The notes beneath the pieces were generated by a model. That model was not told the origin of the DNA. It searched no databases and saw nothing but the letters and a program-made list of their open reading frames with translations. Below are positions 7,463-15,353 of a stretch of DNA of 64,000 nucleotides, in pieces. Numbering within the stretch: position 1 is the stretch's first letter; every line of letters starts with the position of its first letter. Made by a program: the position numbers and the translations under genes. The DNA comes from Vreelandella andesensis (GTDB taxonomy: Bacteria; Pseudomonadota; Gammaproteobacteria; Pseudomonadales; Halomonadaceae), in contig NZ_RZHG01000018.1 in assembly GCF_003989795.1 (NCBI RefSeq), positions 156,772-220,771 on the forward strand. The letters run 5' to 3'.

Positions 7463-7824
7463 CCAACCAAGCTAATAAACGGCAGCAACGTTAATAGGGC
7501 AATCAGTACCACGGCTATCATCACCAATACGACCTTCACCGGATGGGCAAGGAAGCGCCGCCATAGCGTCGGTGCATTGCCACTGGCAACGGCTTCTTCG
7601 TGCTCTCGCCGCACTCTGGCTTGACGGTTTTCCTGGTACGCTGCTAAAGCAGCTTCCGCGGCCTCGCGCTGCGAAGTGTCACGCAGCCAAATCGCATCGA
7701 CACCCAGGCGAAAAAAGCCCGCCTGGGTTTCATAGATATCAAAGCTTTGCTCATCCAACAGTTGGCGAACTTCCAACGCCTCTTCGTCTGTTACATGGCG
7801 CAGCCGGAACAGCAAATGGGCCAT
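7459..7824 (-). CDS. Small membrane-anchored protein resembling DUF6164
   Basis: 121 residues. A soluble N-terminal domain (LLFRLRHVTDEEALEVRQLLDEQSFDIYET) precedes a basic linker and a single C-terminal membrane helix (VKVVLVMIAVVLIALLTLLPFISLV). I recall this layout for DUF6164 proteins, of unknown function. It overlaps the convergent cupin gene by 4 bases: both use the TAG inside the palindrome CTAG. Its start is 1 base after the stop of gloA, so the two are co-transcribed. Confidence 0.6.
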   Translation of the reverse strand: MAHLLFRLRHVTDEEALEVRQLLDEQSFDIYETQAGFFRLGVDAIWLRDTSQREAAEAALAAYQENRQARVRREHEEAVASGNAPTLWRRFLAHPVKVVLVMIAVVLIALLTLLPFISLVG

Positions 7825-7825
7825 A

Positions 7826-8359
7826 TTAGTCGCCCTTAGCCGCCATACGATCAGCTTGGATCACTTCAATCCAGTAGCCATCTGCATCTTTGACGAAAAT
7901 AACGTCTTTCATCTTGCCCTGATCGGCACGCTTAACGAAGGTAACCTCATGTTCGTCAAACCATGCTTGAGCCGCCTCTAGGTCAGGCACACTAAAGCAA
8001 ATATGACCAAACCCTTGGGGGTCAGCATTACCGTCATGATAAGCAAAATCCTGCTGATCTTCAGTGCCCCAGTTATGCGTCAGCTCTAACAAGCCTTTCT
8101 GGCTAAAGGTCCAGGCGGTGCGTGCTCGGGGTTCTTCCGGCACGTGATCGCTGCTTTCCAAATTGGCTAAAAAGTAGAGCGAGAATTGCATTTCTTCGAA
8201 ATCCAATCGGCGCAGCACCTGCATACCAAATACCTTGGAGTAAAATGCTAGCGCACGCTCAGGATCTTTCACCCGGAGCATTGTGTGATTTAAGCGAAAC
8301 CCTTGGGTCTGTGGCGCAGCAGGTGCGAGACCTGGATGTTGTTCACCTTGAAACGTCAT
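7826..8359 (-). CDS. gloA: Lactoylglutathione lyase (glyoxalase I)
   Basis: 177 residues, the longer GloA class. It isomerises the methylglyoxal-glutathione hemithioacetal to S-lactoylglutathione in the cytosol. Metal ligands are visible in order: His in RLNHTMLRVKD, Glu in GLLELTHNWGTE, His in QGFGHICFSV and Glu in GYWIEVIQ. AGGAG stands 6 bases before ATG 8359. The extra loops (FLANLESSDHVPEEPRARTAWTF) are typical of the zinc-type eukaryote-like branch rather than the short nickel E. coli type. It is followed by the DUF6164-like gene. Confidence 0.93.
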   Translation of the reverse strand: MTFQGEQHPGLAPAAPQTQGFRLNHTMLRVKDPERALAFYSKVFGMQVLRRLDFEEMQFSLYFLANLESSDHVPEEPRARTAWTFSQKGLLELTHNWGTEDQQDFAYHDGNADPQGFGHICFSVPDLEAAQAWFDEHEVTFVKRADQGKMKDVIFVKDADGYWIEVIQADRMAAKGD

Positions 8360-8440
8360 GAAGCTCTCCTATCTTTCTCTGAAAAACACGCAGCACACCT
8401 ACGTGCACATTTCACACAAATACGTTGACGCACTTTAAAA

Positions 8441-8480
8441 GTTGTACAAAACTTGGATTCTTTACAGTGAACTGTGTACT
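8441..8480. promoter_or_regulatory. TTGTACAA-type motif in the gloA / DUF2237 divergent promoter region
   Basis: AAAGTTGTACAAAACTT (8439-8455) is nearly palindromic and is followed by TTTACAGT and GTGTACTT. The core TTGTACAA also occurs before the MerR gene at 62685. A role as an operator for that regulator is a guess from the shared motif. The region lies between two divergent genes with no other obvious promoter. Confidence 0.3.
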
Positions 8481-8532
8481 TTCAACATGCGTTATCTGTA
8501 AATATTTCTATAGGCAGATCGCTCAGAACATT

Positions 8533-8610
8533 CTAGCCTCAACATGGCTAGACCCGAAATTCCTAGAACTTAGCAATACTAGAACTTAGCAAGCCTAGAA
8601 ATTAGCTAAA
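8533..8610 (+). repeat. Phased CTAG array before the DUF2237 gene
   Basis: CTAG occurs at 8533, 8548, 8563, 8579 and 8595, spaced 15, 15, 16 and 16 bases. The last three units are clearly related: CTAGAACTTAGCAATA, CTAGAACTTAGCAAGC and CTAGAAATTAGCTAAA. The array ends at the ribosome binding site GGAG of the next gene, so it lies in the leader or promoter. Confidence 0.8.
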
Positions 8611-8619
8611 GGAGTTAAT

Positions 8620-8994
8620 ATGTCTCGTGACCGAAACGTGCTGGGTGAACCGTTAACCCCTTGCTGCCATGAACCTAAAACCGGTTTTTATCGCGACGGT
8701 TTTTGTCGCACAGGACCTGATGATGCAGGCACGCATTCAGTATGCGCCATGGTAACCGAAGAATTCCTAGCGTTTTCAAGAGCCCAAGGTAACGACTTGG
8801 TGACACCACGCCCTGAGTATGGGTTTCCAGGCCTGCAACCCGGTGATCGATGGTGCGTTTGTGCTAGCCGTTGGCAAGAAGCTGCTCAGGTTGGGCTAGC
8901 CCCTCCCATTGTGCTGTCAGGCACCCATGAGAAAACGTTAGAGATCATTTCACTTATTACGCTGAAGCAGCATGCGCTCGACGCCGTACATTAA
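8620..8994 (+). CDS. DUF2237 family protein
   Basis: 124 residues. NVLGEPLTPCC at the start, GFYRDGFCRTGPDDAGTHSVCAMVT, and a PGDRWCVCASRWQEA segment are the conserved blocks of DUF2237, a small soluble family of unknown function with several conserved Cys, which suggests metal or redox chemistry. The final block AGLAPPIVLSGTHEKTLEII is replaced here by a close variant (QVGLAPPIVLSGTHEKTLEI). AAAGGAG precedes ATG 8620 by 6 bases. It is monocistronic behind the CTAG array. Confidence 0.85.
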   Translation: MSRDRNVLGEPLTPCCHEPKTGFYRDGFCRTGPDDAGTHSVCAMVTEEFLAFSRAQGNDLVTPRPEYGFPGLQPGDRWCVCASRWQEAAQVGLAPPIVLSGTHEKTLEIISLITLKQHALDAVH

Positions 8995-9149
8995 CTGCAT
9001 TTCCTGTGATACCTGGAATTTCTATGCAAACCTTCTACGCTAATAGATCACCATCTTTATAACAGTGGAATCAAGCCACTTCCATCACCTGTAGCTTTTT
9101 CATAGAGAACAATGCGATGCCCCACTAAGGCGTCCACCTGGAGCTTGTC

Positions 9150-9494
9150 ATGACCGCGATTGATATGACCCTCGGCGACCACCTAACGTTAAAGCAGTTG
9201 GCCCGCGCCATTCAAAATGGCTTTTCACCGATTGTGGAAGTTGAATCGATGGATGGTATTTACAAGGTCCGATTCCATCACGCTAACGGAGTTTCTGATT
9301 TAACCAATGCTAAGGGCCATGTCAGCACTTTTTTAGGGACTGGTGAAATTCGCGATACGCTTGGCCAGCTGGGCCTCACCCATGGGGTGCTTACCTTTGC
9401 CGACCAGTGTGGCGACGAAATGATTGGTGTGGAAGGTAAAGCGATTACGCCAGATGAAATGCTTGCTTACGGGACCCGCATTTCGTTTCGCTAA
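9150..9494 (+). CDS. Small hypothetical protein, possibly DUF6482-like
   Basis: 114 residues, soluble. The sequence (FSPIVEVESMDGIYKVRFHHANGVSDLTNAKGHVSTFLGTGEIRDTLGQLG) resembles DUF6482 proteins of Pseudomonas and Halomonas, in which a short beta sheet reads out a gIYlv-type strand. I hold this loosely. ATG 9150 is preceded by GGAGCTT at a spacing of 6. It lies just upstream of the TPP riboswitch but is not clearly linked to thiamine. Confidence 0.55.
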   Translation: MTAIDMTLGDHLTLKQLARAIQNGFSPIVEVESMDGIYKVRFHHANGVSDLTNAKGHVSTFLGTGEIRDTLGQLGLTHGVLTFADQCGDEMIGVEGKAITPDEMLAYGTRISFR

Positions 9495-9548
9495 TAACGA
9501 CCGGTAATGCGCCTTAGGCTTTACAGATTGCTCTAAGCCAAGGATAGT

Positions 9549-9640
9549 ACCATCACGACAGGGGCGCCCACACTTAGTGGGCTGAGATGCACCCTTTGAA
9601 CCTGAACCGGATAAAACCGGCGTAGGGAGTCGTGGTGCTG
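9549..9640 (+). promoter_or_regulatory. TPP riboswitch (THI element)
   Basis: All conserved parts are present in order: GGGG, GCTGAGAT, ACCCTTTGAACCTGA, CCGGATAA-ACCGG and GTAGGGA. Helix P1 pairs 9551-9559 with 9629-9637 (nine pairs including one G-U). It lies about 30 bases before thiM and by family knowledge binds thiamine pyrophosphate to repress the salvage genes. A possible promoter, TTTACA-N17-GATAGT, ends at 9548, but its start site would clip P1, so I do not rely on it. Confidence 0.97.
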
Positions 9641-9664
9641 CTGCATCACCTCCCAGCCGGGAGG
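9634..9664 (+). promoter_or_regulatory. Expression platform: Shine-Dalgarno sequestering hairpin and its competitor
   Basis: CCTCCC (9649-9654) pairs perfectly with GGGAGG (9659-9664), which contains the ribosome binding site of thiM, 5 bases before its ATG. A competing hairpin pairs GGTG (9634-9637) with CACC (9647-9650) plus TG/CA inside. It uses both the 3' side of P1 and the 5' side of the sequestor, so P1 formation on TPP binding would free the sequestor. This suggests translational control. Confidence 0.7.
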
Positions 9665-9669
9665 ATATT

Positions 9670-10479
9670 ATGCCTTCACGCCCACTTGGCGATTACCTTA
9701 ACGCTCTGCGCGCTTCTACACCGCTGATACATTGCATTACTAACTACGTGGCAATGAATAGCACTGCTAATGTGTTATTGGCGATAGGTGCGTCTCCCGC
9801 CATGCTGCATGCCCAAGAGGAAGTGGCTGAGTTCACGGCTATCTCTGGCGCGCTTTCCATCAATATTGGCACCCTTTCTTCCCCCTGGGGTGACGCCATG
9901 ACAATTGCCGCGCGCACTGCCCATGAAAGTGGTATTCCATGGGTACTCGACCCTGTCGCGGTGGGTGTTTCCGCATTTCGCCAGCGTCTTTGTGAGACAT
10001 TATTGGCTTATCAGCCTAGCGTTATTCGTGGTAATGCTTCTGAAATTCAAGCTCTTAACGGCTTGGCCAACCAAGGTCGGGGCGTTGATACGACGGCTAG
10101 CACCCAAGAAGCCACAGCGGCAGCGATTGCACTCGCACAACAACATCGCTGTGTGGTAGCAGTGACTGGCGAGACCGATTTCATCACTGACGGCACTGAT
10201 CATTATCGGCTTAACGGTGGGCACGCGCTGATGCCACGCGTGACTACCTTGGGCTGCGGTTTGAGTGCGCTGGTAGCAAGCTTTGTCGCTGCAAACCGCG
10301 AGCAGCCGTTGGAAGCCTGCTTGGCCGCTCTGGCATGTTTTAGCATCGCCGGCAGCCGTGCTGGAGATCAGGCCGAAGGCCCTGGCAGTTTCCAGGTAGC
10401 GCTATTAGACGCATTGTACCAGTTGACACCCGACGACCTCTCGACTCTTGCTCAATTGGAGGCGGTGCATGCCATTTGA
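9670..10479 (+). CDS. thiM: Hydroxyethylthiazole kinase
   Basis: 269 residues. It phosphorylates 4-methyl-5-(2-hydroxyethyl)thiazole in thiamine salvage. Conserved blocks: PLIHCITNYVAMNSTANVLLAIGASPAM at the start, WVLDPVAVG, IRGNASEIQAL (substrate and nucleotide binding) and TTLGCGLSALVASF with the catalytic Cys near the C-terminus. The start at 9670 follows GGGAGG of the sequestor hairpin. Its 3' end overlaps thiE by 11 bases, so the two are coupled under the TPP riboswitch. Confidence 0.96.
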   Translation: MPSRPLGDYLNALRASTPLIHCITNYVAMNSTANVLLAIGASPAMLHAQEEVAEFTAISGALSINIGTLSSPWGDAMTIAARTAHESGIPWVLDPVAVGVSAFRQRLCETLLAYQPSVIRGNASEIQALNGLANQGRGVDTTASTQEATAAAIALAQQHRCVVAVTGETDFITDGTDHYRLNGGHALMPRVTTLGCGLSALVASFVAANREQPLEACLAALACFSIAGSRAGDQAEGPGSFQVALLDALYQLTPDDLSTLAQLEAVHAI

Positions 10480-11077
10480 TCTCTCGCTCTATTTAGTCAC
10501 CGATGCTGAGCTATGTGCTGAAATCGGCCTTGAAAAAACGGTGGAAGCCGCTGTGCAAGGCGGCATTACTATGGTGCAGCTGCGTGATAAAGACGCTAGC
10601 GACGAACACATGATCGCCCAAGCCAAACGCCTCAAAGCAATCTTGGCAGGTAGCGGTGTTCCACTGATTATTAATGATCGTTTGAATGTGGCATTAGCCA
10701 GCCAAGCCGATGGCTTACATGTCGGGCAAAGCGATATGGCCATTCACGAAGCACGAGATGCATTAGGGCCGCATGCCATTCTTGGGCTTTCGATTAATAC
10801 ACTGGCCCAACTGCAAGGCGCACCTGTTGAGCTACTGGATTACGTCGGCATAGGGCCTGTTTTTGCGACTGTCAGCAAGCAAGACCATGCCCAGCCCATT
10901 GGCTTTGACGGGTTGGCACAGCTTGCCACTGCTTGCCAACTTCCCAGCGTCGCGATTGGCGGGCTAAAAGCTGAACACATTGCCCAGGTGAAAGCCGCTG
11001 GAGCAAACGGCATTGCGGTTATCTCTGCTATCTGCGGCCAGCCAGATCCGCGCCTAGCCGCACAGGCATTTTCTTAG
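10469..11077 (+). CDS. thiE: Thiamine-phosphate synthase
   Basis: 202 residues from ATG 10469 (TTGGAGG at a spacing of 5-6); an earlier in-frame start at 10448 lacks a site. It couples thiazole phosphate from ThiM with HMP pyrophosphate to form thiamine phosphate. Motifs: GITMVQLRDKDA (phosphate and Mg), LIINDRLNVALASQADGLHVGQSD, YVGIGPVFATVSKQDH and VAIGGLKAEHI. There is no thiD here, so the HMP branch must come from elsewhere in the genome. Confidence 0.96.
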   Translation: MPFDLSLYLVTDAELCAEIGLEKTVEAAVQGGITMVQLRDKDASDEHMIAQAKRLKAILAGSGVPLIINDRLNVALASQADGLHVGQSDMAIHEARDALGPHAILGLSINTLAQLQGAPVELLDYVGIGPVFATVSKQDHAQPIGFDGLAQLATACQLPSVAIGGLKAEHIAQVKAAGANGIAVISAICGQPDPRLAAQAFS

Positions 11078-11207
11078 GATCGTTATTAAGTACAGCCAAA
11101 CGTGTTTTACAGCGCCCAGCAAGCGGCAGGCGAACGGAATTAAACAGCTACCATAATCCTAGCAGGCCTAAGGTCACGCATTAAAAGCGCCTTGGTGAAG
11201 AGTTACT

Positions 11208-12083
11208 CTAAGCGCTCGGACGAGCTTTCAGGGTTGTCCGGCGGTCATGGTAGGCAATCGCTAAGCCGCTACCTATAATCAACACACTGCCTATCCACAC
11301 CCACAGATCAGGCAGCTCTCCCCAGAACCACCAGCCGAGTAGCACCGCCCATAGCATCGCCGTGTAATCAAACGGCGCGGCTATCGCGGCAGGGGCAAAG
11401 CGAAATGCCAGGGTAATAAACGCAGTCGCTCCTATACCTAAAACACCGGCAACCAAAAACCCAAGCCAGTGCCAGGGCTCTGGCGTTTGCCAAACCCAGG
11501 GCAAGCTCAAGGTAGTGACAACAAATGGCACTAGCGTCATGTAGAACACCATTGCCCATAGGTGCTCTCGAGCACCATAGCGTCGTGCGGTAATCATCAT
11601 CAGCGCATAGAAAAACGCCGCTCCTAAGAGCGTTAGCGTGCCAAGCTGAAATGCATCGCCACCGGGACGCACTACAATCAACACTCCGGCAAAACCAACT
11701 AACGACGCGATCAATACCGGTGGGTCAATCCGCTCGCCAAGCATTGGCACCGACAGCAGCGTCACAAACAGCGGTGCCACAAATGCAATCGCCGTGGCCT
11801 CGGCGAGCGGCAGCAGCGTTAACCCCCATACAAAACACACCATTGTGGCGGTATAAATCAGTCCCCTTAAGAGATGCACACCAGGACGCTTGGTGCGCAA
11901 CTTACTTAGCCCACCCGCGAAATAGGCCAGCAACGCGATGAGTGGTAACGACACTAACGTTCGAAAAAAAATAATCTGCAGCGGCGAGTGCACTTCTCCC
12001 AGCCACTTCGCTACCGCATCGCCAAGCGCTAAGAACAAAACCCCTAAACACATACAGAGGATGCCTTTTAACGACGTTGTCAC
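11208..12083 (-). CDS. EamA / DMT-superfamily transporter
   Basis: 291 residues with ten predicted membrane helices as two EamA repeats. The first begins MCLGVLFLALGDAVAKWLG and ends near PGGDAFQLG; the second starts with TLTLLGAAFFYALMMITARRYG. Many members export metabolites or amino acids, and the substrate here is unknown. CTCTCCTTTACC on the plus strand gives GGTAAAGGAGAG just before ATG 12083. The gene is monocistronic, with the carboxypeptidase terminator directly upstream. Confidence 0.88.
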   Translation of the reverse strand: MTTSLKGILCMCLGVLFLALGDAVAKWLGEVHSPLQIIFFRTLVSLPLIALLAYFAGGLSKLRTKRPGVHLLRGLIYTATMVCFVWGLTLLPLAEATAIAFVAPLFVTLLSVPMLGERIDPPVLIASLVGFAGVLIVVRPGGDAFQLGTLTLLGAAFFYALMMITARRYGAREHLWAMVFYMTLVPFVVTTLSLPWVWQTPEPWHWLGFLVAGVLGIGATAFITLAFRFAPAAIAAPFDYTAMLWAVLLGWWFWGELPDLWVWIGSVLIIGSGLAIAYHDRRTTLKARPSA

Positions 12084-12133
12084 GACGCTCTCCTTTACCC
12101 TACGTAAACGTTAACCGGGATTTAACAACTAAT

Positions 12134-12165
12134 AAAAAACCCCGCCAATGTGTCACTGGCGGGGT
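12134..12165 (-). terminator. Rho-independent terminator of the carboxypeptidase gene
   Basis: On the minus strand an 8- to 9-bp stem (TGGCGGGG / CCCCGCCA) with a 9-base loop is followed by six T. It begins 18 bases after the stop of the carboxypeptidase gene. Confidence 0.9.
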
Positions 12166-12182
12166 CACGGAAGTTGCGTGTT

Positions 12183-13604
12183 TTACAAACTTGCGTTGAC
12201 CACCATGCACTCCATCCCCTGTGCCTGGAGCGTTCTACAAGCCCGCCTGGCGCGTGCTTCGTCTAAAGCAACAACACGGGCCCGGAACACAGGCGTTTGC
12301 CCGCCTAACGTATCAATGGCAACACGACCGCCAACCTCGTAAGGGAGCCGCTGGGCTGCTTGACGCGCCAGTTGCTCTGCTCGCGCTGCTTGGCTAAATG
12401 CACCAACCTGAATCCCCCAGCTACCAACAGAAACGACTTGCTGAGGCGCAGTCGCTATCTCGCGCTCACGTTCGATAAAAGCATTTAACGGGTCTCGTGC
12501 ATTGTTAACAGGAGCTTCTGCTGATACCTCCATAGAACGCGCCAAACGCTCTTCAACAACAGCAGACGCAGAGGTCGATGAAGGAGACAACGTTGTTGCC
12601 GCTACATTATTTGTCGCTGTGACGTTATTTGCCATCGCAGTGCGATTAGAAACAGGCGGCAAAGTAACCGGCGGTGATGCAACAGGACGAGACAATGGCT
12701 GGGCAGAAGGGCCAGAAAAAGCCATAAAATCGCGAGAGAAATTAGTATTTGCCAGCCATGTTTGCTGGTCACGCAGCGCAGCGCGAGCAAAACTACGGTC
12801 TAACAGGTTCGCCATGTGCGTATCGCGAGAGGCACCACTAAAGCCGCCCATTACAATCCCAACCAAACGACGATTTCCTTGAACTGCTGTTGTCGCAACG
12901 TTGAAGCCAGAGGCTCGAATAAAACCTGTTTTAAGCCCATCAGCCCCGGGATAGTTTTTCACTAGGCGGTTATGGCTAGTGTGGCGAGTGCCACGATAAG
13001 TAAATTCCTGAAGCCCAAAGTAGTGGTAATACTGAGGGAAGTCCTGCATCACTCGAACGGAAAGCGTCACCATATCCCGTGCCGTCGTGATCTGTTGGCC
13101 ATCAGGCAGACCAGAGGCATTCCTGAACGTAGTGGCATGCATGCCTAACTCACGAGCCTTAGCAGTCATCAACTGTGCGAAGCGTTGTTCACTACCCCCT
13201 AACGCTTCAGCAACTACTACTGCTACATCATTAGCAGAGCGAACCGCCAGCGCACGAATAGCAGAATCAACAGGGATAGTACTGCCCGCAGAGAGCCAAA
13301 GTTTTACAGCGGGCATAGCAGCGGCTTGAGCAGACACCGCAAGTGGCTGATATAAGCTGAGCTGACCATTTTCCAGCGCTTCAAATGTAAGGTAAAGCGT
13401 CATCATTTTAGTTAACGATGCGGGATAGCGACGCTCATCGGCATTATCGGCGTACAACACCTCTCCATTTTCCAAATCCACAACGATGCCCGCATAACGT
13501 GGATTTGCATGAGCACTTGATACTGCCCCCAGCAGCAATACTATGAAAGACAGCGCAAGCCACCGACGTGCGACTATCGCTGCGCACATTTCCCTAGTTG
13601 CCAT
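12183..13604 (-). CDS. D-alanyl-D-alanine carboxypeptidase (S11 / PBP5 family) with C-terminal SPOR domain
   Basis: 473 residues. A signal peptide spans residues 1-33. The peptidase S11 domain has Ser63-Leu-Thr-Lys66 (SxxK nucleophile), RSANDVAVV (SxN) and GLKTGF (KTG), so it should trim the terminal D-Ala from peptidoglycan pentapeptides in the periplasm. A long Ser/Thr/Ala-rich linker follows (about residues 300-385), then a SPOR domain from WGIQVGAFSQAARAEQLARQAAQRL to the end. SPOR domains bind denuded septal glycan. This replaces the C-terminal membrane-anchoring helix of classical DacA, so localisation is probably septal by glycan binding. Its terminator lies at 12134-12165. Confidence 0.9.
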   Translation of the reverse strand: MATREMCAAIVARRWLALSFIVLLLGAVSSAHANPRYAGIVVDLENGEVLYADNADERRYPASLTKMMTLYLTFEALENGQLSLYQPLAVSAQAAAMPAVKLWLSAGSTIPVDSAIRALAVRSANDVAVVVAEALGGSEQRFAQLMTAKARELGMHATTFRNASGLPDGQQITTARDMVTLSVRVMQDFPQYYHYFGLQEFTYRGTRHTSHNRLVKNYPGADGLKTGFIRASGFNVATTAVQGNRRLVGIVMGGFSGASRDTHMANLLDRSFARAALRDQQTWLANTNFSRDFMAFSGPSAQPLSRPVASPPVTLPPVSNRTAMANNVTATNNVAATTLSPSSTSASAVVEERLARSMEVSAEAPVNNARDPLNAFIEREREIATAPQQVVSVGSWGIQVGAFSQAARAEQLARQAAQRLPYEVGGRVAIDTLGGQTPVFRARVVALDEARARRACRTLQAQGMECMVVNASL

Positions 13605-13749
13605 ACATGCCCCTTTTTTATTTTGCGGTGATATAACACGACCAAAAATTACCCTACTTGCAGTGCCAGATATCTAAGACTAGCACGGTAGCCCGGCAAG
13701 TGAATTAAGAAAGCAGTTTATATAAAATGAAAACACGATGACTAGACCA

Positions 13750-13776
13750 AAAAAAACCGACTCTAAAAGAGTCGGC
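13750..13776 (-). terminator. Terminator at the end of the alpha operon (after rplQ)
   Basis: On the minus strand, stem CCGACTCT / AGAGTCGG with an AAA loop and six or more T after it, about 30 bases past the rplQ stop codon. Confidence 0.92.
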
Positions 13777-13806
13777 TTTCATTTTGTTGAAAAACAGCGC
13801 AGAAAC

Positions 13807-14193
13807 TTACTCTTCTGCCGCTGCTTCTTCAACAACCGGGCGGTCAACAAGCTCAACGAACGCCATGGGCGCGTTGTCACCTGTGCGGAAGCCGCACTTG
13901 AGAATACGGATGTAGCCACCCGGACGCTCGGCGTAACGCGGACCAAGTTCGTTAAACAGTTTACCGACGGCTTCTTTGGAACGCGTACGGGAAAACGCCA
14001 AACGACGATTTGCAACGCTATCCTGCTTAGCCAGGGTAATCAGCGGCTCGATAACGCGACGCAGTTCCTTGGCCTTAGGCAGGGTTGTCTTAATGACTTC
14101 ATGTTCGACCAGCGAGACAGACATGTTCTTGAACATGGCCTGACGATGCGAGCTGGTACGATTCAGATGACGACCACTCTTACGATGACGCAT
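13807..14193 (-). CDS. rplQ: 50S ribosomal protein bL17
   Basis: 128 residues, starting [24 protein letters not shown], the conserved L17 N-terminus. It ends in a short acidic tail (VVEEAAAEE), commonly seen in halophiles. It is the last gene of the alpha operon, 39 bases after rpoA, and is followed by a strong terminator. L17 binds 23S rRNA near the peptide exit tunnel. Confidence 0.97.
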   Translation of the reverse strand: MRHRKSGRHLNRTSSHRQAMFKNMSVSLVEHEVIKTTLPKAKELRRVIEPLITLAKQDSVANRRLAFSRTRSKEAVGKLFNELGPRYAERPGGYIRILKCGFRTGDNAPMAFVELVDRPVVEEAAAEE

Positions 14194-14232
14194 GGTTGTG
14201 ATTCCTTACCAAACTGGGACTCGAGTCGACAC

Positions 14233-15228
14233 TCACGCGGAGGCCTTATCGTCCTTCAGGCTAGCGGGTGGCCAATTTTCCAGCCGCATACCGAGAGACA
14301 AGCCGCGCGCTGCCAGTACATCTTTGATTTCATTCAAAGACTTTTTACCAAGATTCGGTGTCTTCAGCAGCTCAACTTCAGTACGCTGAATAAGATCACC
14401 AATGTAATAGATATTCTCGGCTTTCAGGCAGTTAGCGCTGCGAACTGTCAACTCAAGATCGTCTACGGGGCGCAATAGGATAGGATCGACAAGATCCTCT
14501 TCCTCTTCGACTTCCTGTTCTTTATCAGCTTCCAGGTCGACGAAGGCGGCCAGCTGCTCTTGCAGAATGGTCGCACTGCGACGGATAGCCTCTTCCGGAT
14601 CCAGTGTACCGTCGGTTTCCAGATCGATAATTAACTTATCGAGGTCGGTGCGCTGCTCAACACGAGCGGCCTCGACCGAATAGGAAACACGGCGAACAGG
14701 GCTGAAGGTGGCATCCAGCTGCAGGCGGCCAATAGCACGTGTCTCTTCATCAGAGCCACGAGCGTCAGCCGGTTCGTAACCACGACCCAGCGCTACCTTA
14801 AGCTGAATTTTCAGCTCGGCACCTTCATTGATATGAGCAATGACGTGATCCGGATTGACGATTTCGACGCTATGATCAAGCGCAATGTCGCCTGCGGTGA
14901 CGACAGCTGGGCCCTGCTTGTTCAGCGAGAGCACCGCCTCATCGCGGCTGTGCATCTTGATCGCAACATCTTTCAAATTCAGGAGGATTTCGATGACATC
15001 TTCCTGCACCCCTTCGATTGCACTGTATTCGTGCTCTACACCGGCAATTTCAGCCTCTACCACGGCAGCGCCGGGCATGGATGAAAGCAGAATGCGTCGA
15101 AGTGCATTCCCCAGGGTGTGACCAAAGCCGCGCTCGAACGGTTCGAGAACGATTTTGGCATGATGTGCGCTGATTTCTTCTACCTTGATATCGCGGGGGC
15201 GAAGAAACTCTGTCACTGAACGCTGCAT
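14233..15228 (-). CDS. rpoA: DNA-directed RNA polymerase alpha subunit
   Basis: 331 residues. The N-terminal dimerisation domain (1 to about 235) carries [24 protein letters not shown] flexible acidic linker ([20 protein letters not shown]) follows, then the C-terminal domain from [22 protein letters not shown] with the Arg and helix-hairpin elements that touch UP-element DNA, ending [23 protein letters not shown]. The linker is more acidic than in E. coli. It lies between rpsD and rplQ, with a hairpin in the 125-base gap before it. Confidence 0.98.
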   Translation of the reverse strand: MQRSVTEFLRPRDIKVEEISAHHAKIVLEPFERGFGHTLGNALRRILLSSMPGAAVVEAEIAGVEHEYSAIEGVQEDVIEILLNLKDVAIKMHSRDEAVLSLNKQGPAVVTAGDIALDHSVEIVNPDHVIAHINEGAELKIQLKVALGRGYEPADARGSDEETRAIGRLQLDATFSPVRRVSYSVEAARVEQRTDLDKLIIDLETDGTLDPEEAIRRSATILQEQLAAFVDLEADKEQEVEEEEDLVDPILLRPVDDLELTVRSANCLKAENIYYIGDLIQRTEVELLKTPNLGKKSLNEIKDVLAARGLSLGMRLENWPPASLKDDKASA

Positions 15229-15291
15229 ATGAACACCTTTCAGGCTGCCAAACGGATACTGAGTACTCTAGAGAACAATACTCAAGAGCAT

Positions 15292-15321
15292 CTGGGCGGT
15301 TAGCTTCGCTACCCCGCCCAG
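15292..15321 (-). other. Long hairpin in the rpsD-rpoA intergenic region
   Basis: CTGGGCGG pairs with CCGCCCAG, and within it TAGC pairs with GCTA around a TTC loop, with only small bulges. It lies in the 125-base gap between rpsD and rpoA and has no T run on the minus strand. Possible roles are partial transcription attenuation, RNA processing, or a ribosomal protein binding site. Confidence 0.55.
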
Positions 15322-15353
15322 GTCTCAAGAAGCAGAAATTTAAATCAAACTGC

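Noticed and set aside
8461..8470. TTTACAGTGA as a -10/-35 element for DUF2237
   Set aside because: No partner box at proper spacing could be identified.
13738..14478. 246-residue plus-strand ORF across rplQ and rpoA
   Set aside because: Antisense of two conserved genes and of the operon terminator.
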